NCBI RefSeq assembly: GCF_001528665.1
Contig: NZ_BBYJ01000027.1
Coordinates: 61,893 to 125,892 of the forward strand
DNA from: Microtetraspora malaysiensis
GTDB taxonomy: Bacteria; Actinomycetota; Actinomycetes; Streptosporangiales; Streptosporangiaceae
Reading direction: 5' to 3'
DNA: 64,000 bases
Both the position numbers and the translations under genes were made by a program. The notes beneath the pieces are model-generated. The model was not told where the DNA came from. It was given only the letters and a program-made list of their open reading frames with translations, and made no database searches. This document shows positions 35,148 to 43,586 of the stretch, in pieces (position 1 is the first letter of the stretch; each line of letters starts with the position of its first letter).

Positions 35148-35579
35148 GTGACGCAGAAGACCAGCGCGTCCGCCGACCTGGCCTGGTTGCTCGACGACCT
35201 GGTCGGGCGGGTGCGCGAAGCCGAACACGGCATCGTCCTGTCCAAGGACGGCCTGCTCATGGCGTCGTCCGATGGGCTGGACATCGACGACGCCGAGCAC
35301 CTGGCCGCGGTGGCGGCGGGCGTCCAGAGCCTCGCCTACGGCGCCAGCGAGCGGTTCGGCGGCGGCAACGTCCGCCAGACCATCATCGAGATGAAGTCGG
35401 CCTACCTCATCGTCAGCGTGGCCGGCCCCGGCGCCTGCCTGGCCGTGCTGTGCGCGCAGGACGCCGACGTCGGCCTCGTGGCGTACGAGATGGCCATGCT
35501 CGTCGTCCGGGTCGGACAGTATCTGACCTCTCCCGCGCGAACCGTCGAACCCCCAGCCAGGAGCGAAGTGCCGCGATGA
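35148..35579 (+). CDS. cvnB: Roadblock/LC7-domain protein CvnB
   Basis: Protein of 143 residues, nearly all a roadblock/LC7 domain (ADLAWLLDDLVGRV, then GLLMASSDGLD). It is the MglB-like partner of the CvnD GTPase, probably acting in nucleotide exchange or hydrolysis. GTG start; its ribosome site AAGGAG lies within a perfect 12-bp palindrome AGGAGATCTCCT (35135-35146), which could fold over the site. Its stop overlaps cvnC by ATGA. Confidence 0.93.
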   Translation: MTQKTSASADLAWLLDDLVGRVREAEHGIVLSKDGLLMASSDGLDIDDAEHLAAVAAGVQSLAYGASERFGGGNVRQTIIEMKSAYLIVSVAGPGACLAVLCAQDADVGLVAYEMAMLVVRVGQYLTSPARTVEPPARSEVPR

Positions 35580-35959
35580 ACATGGAGCGAAGTCCCGGAG
35601 AGTCCCCGGAGGAGTGGCTGCTCGACGAGCCGACCGTCCGCCCGTACGTGATGACGCGCGGGCGCACCGACGCGAGGGGCAAGTTCGACCTCGTGACCAT
35701 CGCGGTGGCGATCCGCTCCACCACGGGAGCCGAGGTCGGCCTCGACCCCGAGCACCTCACCATCGCCAGGCTGTGCCGCAGGCCCCTGTCCGTGGCGGAG
35801 ATCGCCGCCCACATGGACCTGCCCGCCGGGACCGTACGCGTGCTGCTCGGTGACCTGCTCGAAAAGGGCTTCGTCGCCGTTCAGCAACCCCAACCGGAGA
35901 TGGACGTGCTCGACGAGAGAACTTACAGGGCGGTGCTCGATGGCCTCCGGGCACTCTGA
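35576..35959 (+). CDS. cvnC: DUF742 protein CvnC
   Basis: Protein of 127 residues of the DUF742 family, with conserved VRPYVMTRGRT near the N-terminus and a winged-helix-like second half (LSVAEIAAHMDLPAGTVRVL). It is the third conservon component. ATG 35576 overlaps the cvnB stop; a second ATG two codons on is an alternative. It overlaps cvnD by 20 bases. Confidence 0.9.
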   Translation: MNMERSPGESPEEWLLDEPTVRPYVMTRGRTDARGKFDLVTIAVAIRSTTGAEVGLDPEHLTIARLCRRPLSVAEIAAHMDLPAGTVRVLLGDLLEKGFVAVQQPQPEMDVLDERTYRAVLDGLRAL

Positions 35960-36539
35960 CCCGCCCAAGCTGCCCAAGGCGATCAAGTTGCTGATCGCGG
36001 GCGGCTTCGGGGTCGGCAAGACCACCATGGTGGGCGCGGTGTCGGAGATCCGCCCGCTGCGCACCGAGGAGACGCTCACCGACCGCAGTGTGGGTGTGGA
36101 CGACCTGTCCGGGGTGGAGGCCAAGAGCACCACCACCGTGGCGATGGACTTCGGGCGCATCACCATCGGCGACGAGTTCATGCTGTACCTGTTCGGCACG
36201 CCGGGCCAGGAGCGGTTCTGGTTCGTCTGGGACGAGCTCGCCCGCGGCGCCCTCGGCGCGGTGGTGCTCGCGGACACCCGCAGGCTCGCCGACTGCTTCC
36301 CCTCCGTGGACTACTTCGAGCGCCGGGGCACACCGTTCGTCGTGGCCGTCAACTGCTTCGACGGCTCCCCGCAGTACGACCTGGACGAAGTGAAGCTCGC
36401 GCTCAACCTCGGCCCCGAGGTCCCGGTGCTGCTGTGCGACGCGCGCAGGCGTGAGTCCGGCAAGGAAGTGCTGATCGCCCTCATCGAGCACGCGTACAGC
36501 AGGCGCCCGGCCGCGGCCCAGGAGGCCTCGGTCCGCTGA
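35940..36539 (+). CDS. cvnD: Small GTPase CvnD
   Basis: GTPase of 199 residues, related to MglA/Arf-like proteins. G1 is GGFGVGKTT, the switch I region contains TTTVAMDFG, and G3 is GTPGQERF, with the first Gly where many GTPases have Asp. The base-recognition motif is VNCFDG. It completes the CvnABCD set. The overlap with cvnC and the terminator directly after it define the operon end. In S. coelicolor some conservons also carry a P450; here a P450 lies upstream in the adjoining terpene operon. Confidence 0.93.
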   Translation: MASGHSDPPKLPKAIKLLIAGGFGVGKTTMVGAVSEIRPLRTEETLTDRSVGVDDLSGVEAKSTTTVAMDFGRITIGDEFMLYLFGTPGQERFWFVWDELARGALGAVVLADTRRLADCFPSVDYFERRGTPFVVAVNCFDGSPQYDLDEVKLALNLGPEVPVLLCDARRRESGKEVLIALIEHAYSRRPAAAQEASVR

Positions 36540-36544
36540 CCGCG

Positions 36545-36570
36545 CGGTGGCCGTGCCGACACGGCCACCG
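36545..36570 (+). terminator. Hairpin terminator of the conservon operon
   Basis: CGGTGGCCGTG-ccga-CACGGCCACCG: 11-bp perfect arms with a 4-base loop, starting five bases after the cvnD stop. No U-run, as is common in this group. Confidence 0.8.
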
Positions 36571-36599
36571 TCCGTGACAGGGAGTGACGGGGCAGGTAG

Positions 36600-37142
36600 G
36601 AACGCGGCAGGACCTCGCCGCGGCTCACCCTGTTCGCCGTCATCCTCACCTTCGGCACGGGAGCCGCGCTCGGCACACACGTCGCGGGCCGGCCCCGGCC
36701 GGACGAGCCGGTCTGGCCGGGCCGGGTCACCGTCACCCTGGCGATCGAGCTGGGGGTGATCGCGTGCTTCGCCGTCGGCTGGGAACCGGCGGGCGGAAGG
36801 CCCGGGATCGTCGCCGAGCACGTTCTGCTCGCGCTCGCGGCGCTGGCGATGGGCATGCAGAGCGCGGCGATGCGCGGCCTCGGCGGGCGGGCCGCCCTGT
36901 CCACGACGTACCTCACCGGCACCCTGACCGGGGTGGTGGCCGCCCTGCTCACGCCCCGGGAAGGCGCGCGATTCGACCTGCGCGGCATGGCCATCCTCGC
37001 CGCCCTCACTGCCGGGGCCGTCGGCGGGGCGGCGTTCGTCTTCTTCGCCCCGGCGCTCCTTCCGGCCATCCCCCTGGCCGCGCTCACGCTGGTCGTCGTA
37101 CTCGGCTGGTTCACCGGGCCGCGCGGCGCGGCGGCGGGATGA
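36600..37142 (+). pseudogene. 5'-truncated DUF1275 (YoaK-like) membrane protein
   Basis: The frame is open from just after a TAG at 36597. It reads PRLTLFAVILTFGTGAALG, then a stretch including LALAALAMGMQSAAMRGLGG and STTYLTGTLTGVVA, which are DUF1275 signatures, and ends normally at 37142. The first third of the family (first membrane segments) is missing, and no ATG/GTG precedes the homologous part. The first usable start is GTG 36756, giving 128 residues with about four membrane segments. Probably a decayed gene, though the remnant might still be expressed. It lies between two intact loci. Confidence 0.6.
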
Positions 37143-37221
37143 TCGGCGTCCTGAGGCTCTGGCCGACGAAGGCGGACAGAGGCAGAATCATGGTGAGATC
37201 GCCTGATAAGTGGAGGCTGCC

Positions 37222-37455
37222 GTGCGCACGAGGCCGGGGGAGAACGACGAGGAGCCGCCCGAGATCATTCGTGGTCACACGGAGGAGGTGCACGAGTACG
37301 TCGTCGAACAGGTCAGGGACGTGACCCGCGGCGGGAAGATCGTGCTGGAGACCGGCGGCGGGCGCGTGGACACCGGCTTCCGCCAACTCTTCCCTGTCAC
37401 CTACGACATCGTCATCGAGCACCCCGAGGACAAGACGACCGGCGAAGACAAGTAG
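37222..37455 (+). CDS. Small charged hypothetical protein
   Basis: Protein of 77 residues, acidic N-terminus, with a predicted mixed alpha/beta middle (EEVHEYVVEQVRDVTRGG) and a C-terminus rich in Asp/Glu/Lys. No membrane segment or known motif. GTG 37222 has GGAGG five bases upstream; GTG 37210 is possible but lacks a site. Good codon bias supports expression. Function unknown. Confidence 0.6.
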   Translation: MRTRPGENDEEPPEIIRGHTEEVHEYVVEQVRDVTRGGKIVLETGGGRVDTGFRQLFPVTYDIVIEHPEDKTTGEDK

Positions 37456-37680
37456 CCGCCGAGCGCGGGTCGTCACGACGGCGTTCTCCGCAGCCCGGTT
37501 CTTGTGCTCTCCCCGTGATCCGGGGCCCGAGATCCGGACATCCGGGTGAGGATGTTACGCGTCGTGAACGGTGTCGTTCCGGTGCCGTGGGTAGGTGAAC
37601 CTCCCGACCAAGCAGCGGCACCCGGCACGTGTGGCCGGCCGCGAGCGGTCGCCGAGCCGATACCGAGCCGGTGGGGGAGC

Positions 37681-38787
37681 ATGAGCCGCCTGCGCGACGT
37701 CCAGTGGATCGATGCCCTGAGATACGCCGTCCCCGTGCTCGCGGTCGTGACACTCGGGCTCGCGTGGGGACGCGTCCTGCCGCCCGTCGTCGTGGTCATC
37801 GTCGCGCTGCTGCTGGCCGGGGCCGTGCTGTCCGCCGTTCATCACGCGGAGGTGGTCGCGCACCGGGTGGGCGAGCCGTTCGGGTCACTCATCCTCGCGG
37901 TGGCGGTGACCGTCATCGAGGTGGGGCTGATCGTCAGCATGATGGTGTCCGCCGAGGGTGGGTCAGCGTCGTCGCTCGCCCGCGACACGGTCTTCGCGGC
38001 GGTCATGATCACATGTAACGGCATCGTCGGGCTCTCGCTGCTCGTCGCCACGATGCGTCGTCGTGTCGCCGTGTTCAACGCGGTGGGCACCGGGAGCGCG
38101 CTCGCGACCGTGGCGACCGTGGCGACGATGTGCCTGGTGCTCCCCACCTTCACCACCACGGCGCCGGGTCCGGCCTTCTCGCCGCCGCAGCTCTGGTTCG
38201 CCGCCATCGCCTCGCTCGCGCTGTATGTCCTGTTCGTCATCACCCAGACGATCCAGTATCGCGAGGATTTCCTGCCGGTGACCGAGGAGGGCAAGGTCAT
38301 CGACGTGACGGAGCACGACGGCCTGCCCTCGACGCGGCTGACAATGGGCAGCCTCGTCCTGTTGCTGGTGGCGCTGGTCGCCGTCGTCGGCCTGGCGAAG
38401 GTCGAGTCCCCCGCGGTCGAGGCCGCGGTGCGCGCGGCCGGGCTGCCGCAGTCGGTGGTGGGCGTCGTGATCGCGCTGCTGGTCCTGCTGCCGGAGACGC
38501 TCACCGCCGTACGGGTCGCCCGGCGAGGCCATGTGCAGATCAGCCTCAATCTCGGGTTCGGCTCGGCCATGGCGAGCATCGGGCTGACCATCCCCACCAT
38601 CGCCATCGTCTCGATCTGGCTGAGCGGGCCCCTGCTGCTCGGCCTCGGCCCGATGCAGATCGTGCTGCTGGCCCTGACGGTCGCCGTGGCCACCCTCACG
38701 GTCGCTTCCGGGCGGGCGACCCTGCTCCATGCCGGGGTCCACCTGGTGGTGTTCGCCGCCTTCCTCTTCCTCGCGATCAGCCCCTGA
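37681..38787 (+). CDS. chaA: Calcium/proton antiporter, CaCA family
   Basis: Protein of 368 residues with about eleven membrane segments. Two inverted alpha-repeats carry acidic residues: GEPFGSLILAVAVTVIEVGL in the first half and the VVIALLVLLPETLTAVR region in the second. A hydrophilic loop lies in the middle (about 200-220). It exports Ca2+ (perhaps Na+/K+) in exchange for H+. ATG 37681 has GGGGGAG upstream; the frame is open further 5' without homology. It stands alone. Confidence 0.88.
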   Translation: MSRLRDVQWIDALRYAVPVLAVVTLGLAWGRVLPPVVVVIVALLLAGAVLSAVHHAEVVAHRVGEPFGSLILAVAVTVIEVGLIVSMMVSAEGGSASSLARDTVFAAVMITCNGIVGLSLLVATMRRRVAVFNAVGTGSALATVATVATMCLVLPTFTTTAPGPAFSPPQLWFAAIASLALYVLFVITQTIQYREDFLPVTEEGKVIDVTEHDGLPSTRLTMGSLVLLLVALVAVVGLAKVESPAVEAAVRAAGLPQSVVGVVIALLVLLPETLTAVRVARRGHVQISLNLGFGSAMASIGLTIPTIAIVSIWLSGPLLLGLGPMQIVLLALTVAVATLTVASGRATLLHAGVHLVVFAAFLFLAISP

Positions 38788-38862
38788 GTTCCCGCCGCGT
38801 CGGCCGTCCACCTGATCCGCGACGCGAGGCCCGCGCGGCGGCGACACCCGCGTCCGCCGTGG

Positions 38863-40785
38863 TCAGGGCCGCGTCCGCGTCGCCGGATATCCATAAGTGG
38901 CCGCCCAGCGCAGGACATGCGAGTAGAGCAGGTCGGCCGCGCTCTCCGCGCCGGACAGGTACCACCGGTAAACCCGCCGGACGGCCTCGCCCCGCTCATC
39001 GTCGCTGTCCTCCGCGCGGGCCTGGGCCTGTGCGTACAGCCGGACGAGGTCCTTGAAGGCGAAGCGGCCCGCCACCCGCTCATCGAGGAGATGCGCGGCC
39101 GCGAGTCGATCGAGCAGCCGCACCGTCTGTTCCGTGCTCCGGTCCGAAGCGGCGGCGGCCGTCTCCATCGTGAAGTCCGTGCCAGGCGCGATGCCGAGCA
39201 GGCGGAACATCCGCCGCTCCTCCGGCGCCAGCGTCTCGTACGACTCGTCCAGGGCGGCGCGTACGGCGGTGCCGCTGTCTCCGGAGATCTCCAGTGCGGC
39301 GAGCCGGTTGCCCTCGGCGAGCTCCGCGGCGTAGTCGGCGATCCGCCGCAGCGGGCGATCGGCCAGGTGGGTGGCCGCGATCCGCAACGCCAACGGCAGC
39401 CGCCCGCACAGTTCGGCGACTTCCGCGACGGCCTCCGGCTCCGCCGTGACCCGCCGCTCACCGAGGAACGAGACGAACAGTTCCCGGGCCTCCGCCGGGG
39501 TGAGGACGTCGAGCGTGATCCGCCGCGCGCCCTCCCGGACGATCAGCCCGCTGAGGCGGTTGCGGCTGGTGACGACCACGAGGCAGCCGAGGGTGCCCGG
39601 CAGCAGGGGGCGGACCTGCTCGGCGGACGCCGCGTTGTCCAGCAACACGAGCATGCGCCGGCCCGCCATGAGCGAACGGTAGAGGGCCGCGGCCTGCGCC
39701 GTGTCGGACGGCATCCGCTGCGGGGGCGTGCCCAGCGCGCGCAGCAGCGCCGTGAGCGCCTCCAGCGGACGCAACCGCGGCTCCGCGGAGTACCCGCGCA
39801 GGTTCAGGTAGAGCTGCCCGTTTGGGAACCGATGCATGATCCGCTGTGCCCAGTGCACCCCGAGGGCGGTCTTGCCGACGCCGGCGGGCCCGGCGATGAC
39901 CGTGAGGGCGACCGGCCCCCCGGTCCCCCCGTGATCGCCGGCCAGCGCCTCGTCGAGCGCCTCGATCGCGTCCGCCCGGCCGGTGAAACCGTACGTGCCG
40001 ACGGGGAGCTCCCGAGGGACGGGCGGCGACGACGGGCGCGGCGATGGCCAGAGGTCCACTTCGCCGCGCAGCATCGCCTCGTGCAGCAGCCGCAGCTCGG
40101 GGCCCGGTTCGATGCCCAGCTCCTCAATGAGCAGGGCGCGGGTCCGGCGGAAGACCTCCAGTGCCTCGCTCTGCCGGCCGGACCGGTAGAGCGCGAGCAT
40201 CAGATGGTGGCGCGGGACCTCCCGATAGGGATGCTCATCCACCAGCAGGGTCAGCTCCGGCACCACTTCGGCATGCCGGCCGAGCGCGAGGTCGATGTCG
40301 GCCCGCTCTTCGACGGCGCGCAGGCGTTCCTCTTCGAGCCGGGCCGCGGTCTCGCGGATCAGCGGGGTCTGGGCGATGTCGCCGTACGCCTTCCCCCGCC
40401 ACAGTGCCAGTGCCTCGGTGAGCAGCTCGCCCGCGCGGTTCAGGTCACCGGACTCCCGGGCCCGTCCCGCCTCGGCGGCGAGCTCGCCGAACCGGTCCGC
40501 GTCCAGCTCGCCGGGACGGACGGCCAGCAGGTAGCCGGAGCCGTGGCTGGTGATGCGCTGGGGCGCTTGGAGCGTGCGGCGCAGCCGGTGCACGTACAGG
40601 CGCAGGTTCGCCGTGGCGGACGCCGGCGGCTCCTCCCACAGCGCCTCCATGAGTCGCTCCAGGGAGACCGGGGCGTTGGCGTGGCAGAGCAACGCCGCGA
40701 GCAGGGTCTGCTGCTTGGCGGCGGTCAGGCGCATCGCCTCGCCGTCGCTTCGCACGGCGAGTGGGCCGAGAACCCCGAACTCCAC
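38863..40785 (-). CDS. SARP-type regulator (BTAD plus NB-ARC)
   Basis: Protein of 640 residues: winged helix (about 1-90), BTAD (about 95-240), and NB-ARC ATPase with P-loop AGPAGVGKTALG (about 305) and LVLLDNAASAEQVRPLL. A winged-helix-like tail follows, ending shortly after YRWYLSGAESAADLL. The TPR region usual in AfsR is absent, so this is a medium-length SARP or a C-terminally shortened one. It is divergent from an MFS transporter, its likely target, across a 169-bp gap holding GTATAC repeats. Confidence 0.88.
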   Translation of the reverse strand: MEFGVLGPLAVRSDGEAMRLTAAKQQTLLAALLCHANAPVSLERLMEALWEEPPASATANLRLYVHRLRRTLQAPQRITSHGSGYLLAVRPGELDADRFGELAAEAGRARESGDLNRAGELLTEALALWRGKAYGDIAQTPLIRETAARLEEERLRAVEERADIDLALGRHAEVVPELTLLVDEHPYREVPRHHLMLALYRSGRQSEALEVFRRTRALLIEELGIEPGPELRLLHEAMLRGEVDLWPSPRPSSPPVPRELPVGTYGFTGRADAIEALDEALAGDHGGTGGPVALTVIAGPAGVGKTALGVHWAQRIMHRFPNGQLYLNLRGYSAEPRLRPLEALTALLRALGTPPQRMPSDTAQAAALYRSLMAGRRMLVLLDNAASAEQVRPLLPGTLGCLVVVTSRNRLSGLIVREGARRITLDVLTPAEARELFVSFLGERRVTAEPEAVAEVAELCGRLPLALRIAATHLADRPLRRIADYAAELAEGNRLAALEISGDSGTAVRAALDESYETLAPEERRMFRLLGIAPGTDFTMETAAAASDRSTEQTVRLLDRLAAAHLLDERVAGRFAFKDLVRLYAQAQARAEDSDDERGEAVRRVYRWYLSGAESAADLLYSHVLRWAATYGYPATRTRP

Positions 40786-40823
40786 GGCGGACTCCCTGCA
40801 CTTCGAAGCCGTCGATGCCGAAC

Positions 40824-40883
40824 GTATACGGCCGAAGTGGGATCCACAAGATCGGCTATGCCGCGCGTATACCGCGCGTATAC
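40824..40883. promoter_or_regulatory. Three GTATAC sites between SARP and MFS genes
   Basis: GTATAC occurs at 40824-40829, 40867-40872 and 40878-40883. The last two lie in an exact 11-bp direct repeat (CGCGTATACCG twice), the first in CGTATACG. Distances are 43 and 11 bp, near whole helical turns. SARP proteins typically bind direct repeats with 11-bp periodicity, so this is a good candidate operator for the divergent pair. Confidence 0.55.
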
Positions 40884-40954
40884 CGACTTGTCCGATGCTG
40901 TGATCTGAAGCGAACGAGTTCGCGGGGGAGTGATCGGCAGGAGAGGACGGGCGA

Positions 40955-42172
40955 ATGGCCGCGACAGGGGAGCGCTCCGCGACGTTCCGTGACGTGCTCG
41001 CCGTGCCGGAGTACCGGAGTCTGTGGCTCTCCGGCCTGATCTCCCGCGCCGGAGACCAGCTCGCCCGGGTGGCGCTCGCCGTACTCGCCTACAGCCTGAC
41101 CGGGTCCGCGACGGTGACCACGCTCACCTATGCGCTGACGTTCGTCCCCTCGCTGATCGGCGGGCCGCTCCTCGGCGGCCTCGCCGACCGGTTCCCGCGC
41201 CGGCGGCTGATGATCGCCTGTGATGTGGCCAGAGCGCTGCTGGTGGGGATCATGGCCATTCCACAGGTCCCCTTCCCGGTGCTGTGCGTGCTCCTCTTCG
41301 TCGTCCAGCTGATCGACGCGCCGGAGAAGACCGCGCGGATCGCCACCACGCCCGACGTGCTCGACGCACGGTTGTACGTCACAGGGGTCACGCTCTCTCA
41401 GATGACCTCGCAGCTCACCACGCTGGTCGGGTTCGGGGTGGGCGGCCTGATCGTCACGGCCATCGGCCCGCACGCGGCGCTGGGCCTGAACGCTCTCTCC
41501 TTCGCCCTGGCCGCGCTGGTGGTGGCGACGGGCGTCAAGGAACGGCCCGCTTCACGGACCGGCCGGGTCGTCTCACTGGGTGAGATGGCGACCGGCGTCG
41601 GTCTGATCGTCAGGGACCGGAGGCTGCGCGGTCTGCTCGCGTTCGCGCTCCTGGCCACCTTCTCCATCGCCCCCGAGGGGCTGGCCGTACCGTATGCGGC
41701 CGCCCTGGGCGGCGGGACCGTCGAGGCCGGCATCCTGCTGTGCGCCATCCCCGCCGGCAGCGTGGTCGGGATGTACCTGGTCAACCGGCTGTCCGCCGGG
41801 TTGCCCGCGCTGGCGCCGCTGGCGGTGGCCTCCTGCCTGCCGCTCGTGGTCAGCGCACTCGAACCAGGCATAGCGGTCTCCGCCACCGCCTGGTTCCTGA
41901 CCGGAGTCCTGTCGGCCTACCAAGTGATCGCCAATGCCGAGTTCGTCCGCGTCGCCCCACCGGAGCGGCGCGGCCAGGCGGTCGGCGTGGCCGCCTCGGC
42001 GCTCACCGCGGTGCAGGGCATCGGCGTGCTGTTCAGCGGCCCCCTCGCCGACCGCACCGGCCCGCCGGCCACGATCGCGGTGTACGGCCTGGCCGGCACG
42101 ATCGTGGCCCTTCCCCTCGCGGTGGCCTGGCGCCGGGACCGTGCCGTCGCGCCCCAACCAGAGAGCCGGTAG
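40955..42172 (+). CDS. MFS transporter
   Basis: Protein of 405 residues with about twelve membrane segments, of the type annotated as MFS_3/transmembrane secretion effector. The loop 2-3 motif is GGLADRFPRRRL (variant of motif A), with the equivalent loop GPLADRTGPP in the second half. GGAGAGGA lies upstream of the ATG. Likely a proton-driven exporter under control of the divergent SARP regulator. Substrate unknown. Confidence 0.9.
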   Translation: MAATGERSATFRDVLAVPEYRSLWLSGLISRAGDQLARVALAVLAYSLTGSATVTTLTYALTFVPSLIGGPLLGGLADRFPRRRLMIACDVARALLVGIMAIPQVPFPVLCVLLFVVQLIDAPEKTARIATTPDVLDARLYVTGVTLSQMTSQLTTLVGFGVGGLIVTAIGPHAALGLNALSFALAALVVATGVKERPASRTGRVVSLGEMATGVGLIVRDRRLRGLLAFALLATFSIAPEGLAVPYAAALGGGTVEAGILLCAIPAGSVVGMYLVNRLSAGLPALAPLAVASCLPLVVSALEPGIAVSATAWFLTGVLSAYQVIANAEFVRVAPPERRGQAVGVAASALTAVQGIGVLFSGPLADRTGPPATIAVYGLAGTIVALPLAVAWRRDRAVAPQPESR

Positions 42173-42227
42173 CCGTCCGCCGCGCCACTTCCGTACGCCG
42201 AAGCGTGCGGGGCCGTAGGCTCCGCCC

Positions 42228-42911
42228 ATGCATCCCTCCGACTCTCGTTCTCAGCGGAAGCGGCCGAAAGAACCGGCCGCGCCCAAGATGCCCAGGTCAC
42301 TCGCCGTCGCGCGGTGGCCCGAACACGACCTCGAAGACGACCGCACGTACCGCTCGATGGCGTTCACGGGCATCGACCTGTCGAACCGTGATGTGGAGAT
42401 CGCCGACTTCGAGGGATGCCGGCTCGTCGACACCCGCTTCGCGGGCACCCGGCTGCACCGGGCGGGATTCGTCGACGTGGAGTTCGAGCGCTGCGACCTG
42501 TCGACCATGGCGGCCAGGATGTCGACCGTGCAGCGCGGCCGGGTGTCGTCGAGCCGCTTGACCGGAACGGCCTGGACGGAGTGCGCGTTCCGCGACGTGC
42601 TGTTCGACGGGTGTCGTGCCGATCTGGCCAGGTTCAGATTCTCGACGTTCGCCGGCACCGTCTTCCGGGACTGCTCGATGCCGGAGGTCGACTTCCAGAA
42701 CGCCGACCTGCGCGGCGTTCGCTTCGAGCGCTGCGACCTGACGAGAGCGCAGTTCTCCCAGGCCCAGATGGACGGAGCCCGCTTCGCCGACTGCACCCTG
42801 GTGGGGATCGGCGGCGTGACCAGCCTTAAGGGGGCGGTCGTCAGGAGCCAGGACGCCCAGGGCCTGCTCTACGTCCTGGCCGGGGCGATGGGCATCACCA
42901 TCGAGGAATAG
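42228..42911 (+). CDS. Pentapeptide-repeat protein
   Basis: Protein of 227 residues. A basic N-terminus (about 1-25) is followed by pentapeptide repeats (A/C-D-L/F-x-x pattern: IDLSN, ADFEG, TRFAG, CDLST, ADLAR, ADLRG, CDLTR), which should form a right-handed quadrilateral beta-helix. Such proteins include DNA mimics that protect gyrase (Qnr-like), but most have no known role. The non-repeat C-terminus resembles housekeeping actinobacterial relatives. It stands alone, 55 bp after the MFS gene on the same strand and possibly read through. Confidence 0.88.
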   Translation: MHPSDSRSQRKRPKEPAAPKMPRSLAVARWPEHDLEDDRTYRSMAFTGIDLSNRDVEIADFEGCRLVDTRFAGTRLHRAGFVDVEFERCDLSTMAARMSTVQRGRVSSSRLTGTAWTECAFRDVLFDGCRADLARFRFSTFAGTVFRDCSMPEVDFQNADLRGVRFERCDLTRAQFSQAQMDGARFADCTLVGIGGVTSLKGAVVRSQDAQGLLYVLAGAMGITIEE

Positions 42912-42988
42912 ACCTGCCGGCGGCCCCGGGATCCTCGGCATGCGGGTGATCGCCGGTGCCGCCGACGTGAAAGATCGCAGGTCCGGCG

Positions 42989-43444
42989 TCAGTCCCAACT
43001 GGTCCCGGCGGGCACCCGGAGGGTGGTGTTGATGCGGTTGAAGAAGTTCGTGATCGCCACCATCAGCACCAGGGCCCCGAGCTGCCGCTCGTCGTAGTGC
43101 TTCGCGGCCTCGGCCCAGATCTCGTCGGTGACCGCGCCGGGCCGGTCGGAGAGCCGGGTCGCGGCCTCGGTCAGTGCCAGCGCGCCCCGCTCGGCGTCGT
43201 CGAAGAACGGGCTCTCGTACCAGGCGGCGAGGGTGTGCAGCTTCTCGGAGCTGACACCGGCCTTGGCCGCGCTCGTGGCGCCGGCGTGGACGCAGGCGCT
43301 GCAGCCGTTGATCTGGCTCGCGCGCAGATGCACCAGCTCAAGCGTGTGACGCGGTACGCCGCCGGCGTACACCTCCTTGAAAATGTGCTGGACGCCTGCC
43401 GTGATGTCGGGCTGGCTCGCCGCGTTCTGGATGCGTGCTGTCAT
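42989..43444 (-). CDS. AhpD-like carboxymuconolactone decarboxylase-family protein
   Basis: Protein of 151 residues with the CMD/AhpD signature: LRASQINGCSACVHAG with C48 and C51 forming the redox pair and H53 as proton relay. Probable peroxidase-type antioxidant, trimeric like AhpD. It is divergent from a sigma factor of the ECF41 kind, and CMD genes are the standard neighbours and targets of ECF41 sigma factors. The ribosome site is GGAGGAAAG. Confidence 0.93.
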   Translation of the reverse strand: MTARIQNAASQPDITAGVQHIFKEVYAGGVPRHTLELVHLRASQINGCSACVHAGATSAAKAGVSSEKLHTLAAWYESPFFDDAERGALALTEAATRLSDRPGAVTDEIWAEAAKHYDERQLGALVLMVAITNFFNRINTTLRVPAGTSWD

Positions 43445-43506
43445 CTTTCCTCCAGGGGCCGGGTCGTCGGATCGGCGGACGGCACTACGACGTCCGGCCG
43501 CGGCGG

Positions 43507-43534
43507 GAGGTAACGCCGGGCCGGTGGTTACCTC
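43507..43534. promoter_or_regulatory. Palindrome between CMD and sigma genes
   Basis: GAGGTAAC-N12-GTTACCTC: perfect 8-bp arms in the 142-bp divergent gap. Nearby on the minus strand, TGTCAC (43559-43564) resembles the -35 of ECF41-type promoters, with CGTC/CGCC-like -10 candidates downstream. The palindrome would suit a dimeric repressor covering the CMD promoter. Confidence 0.5.
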
Positions 43535-43586
43535 ACCGGCGCGCGACGCGTCGTGGTAGTGACACCGCCGTACACCGAGGAGAACC

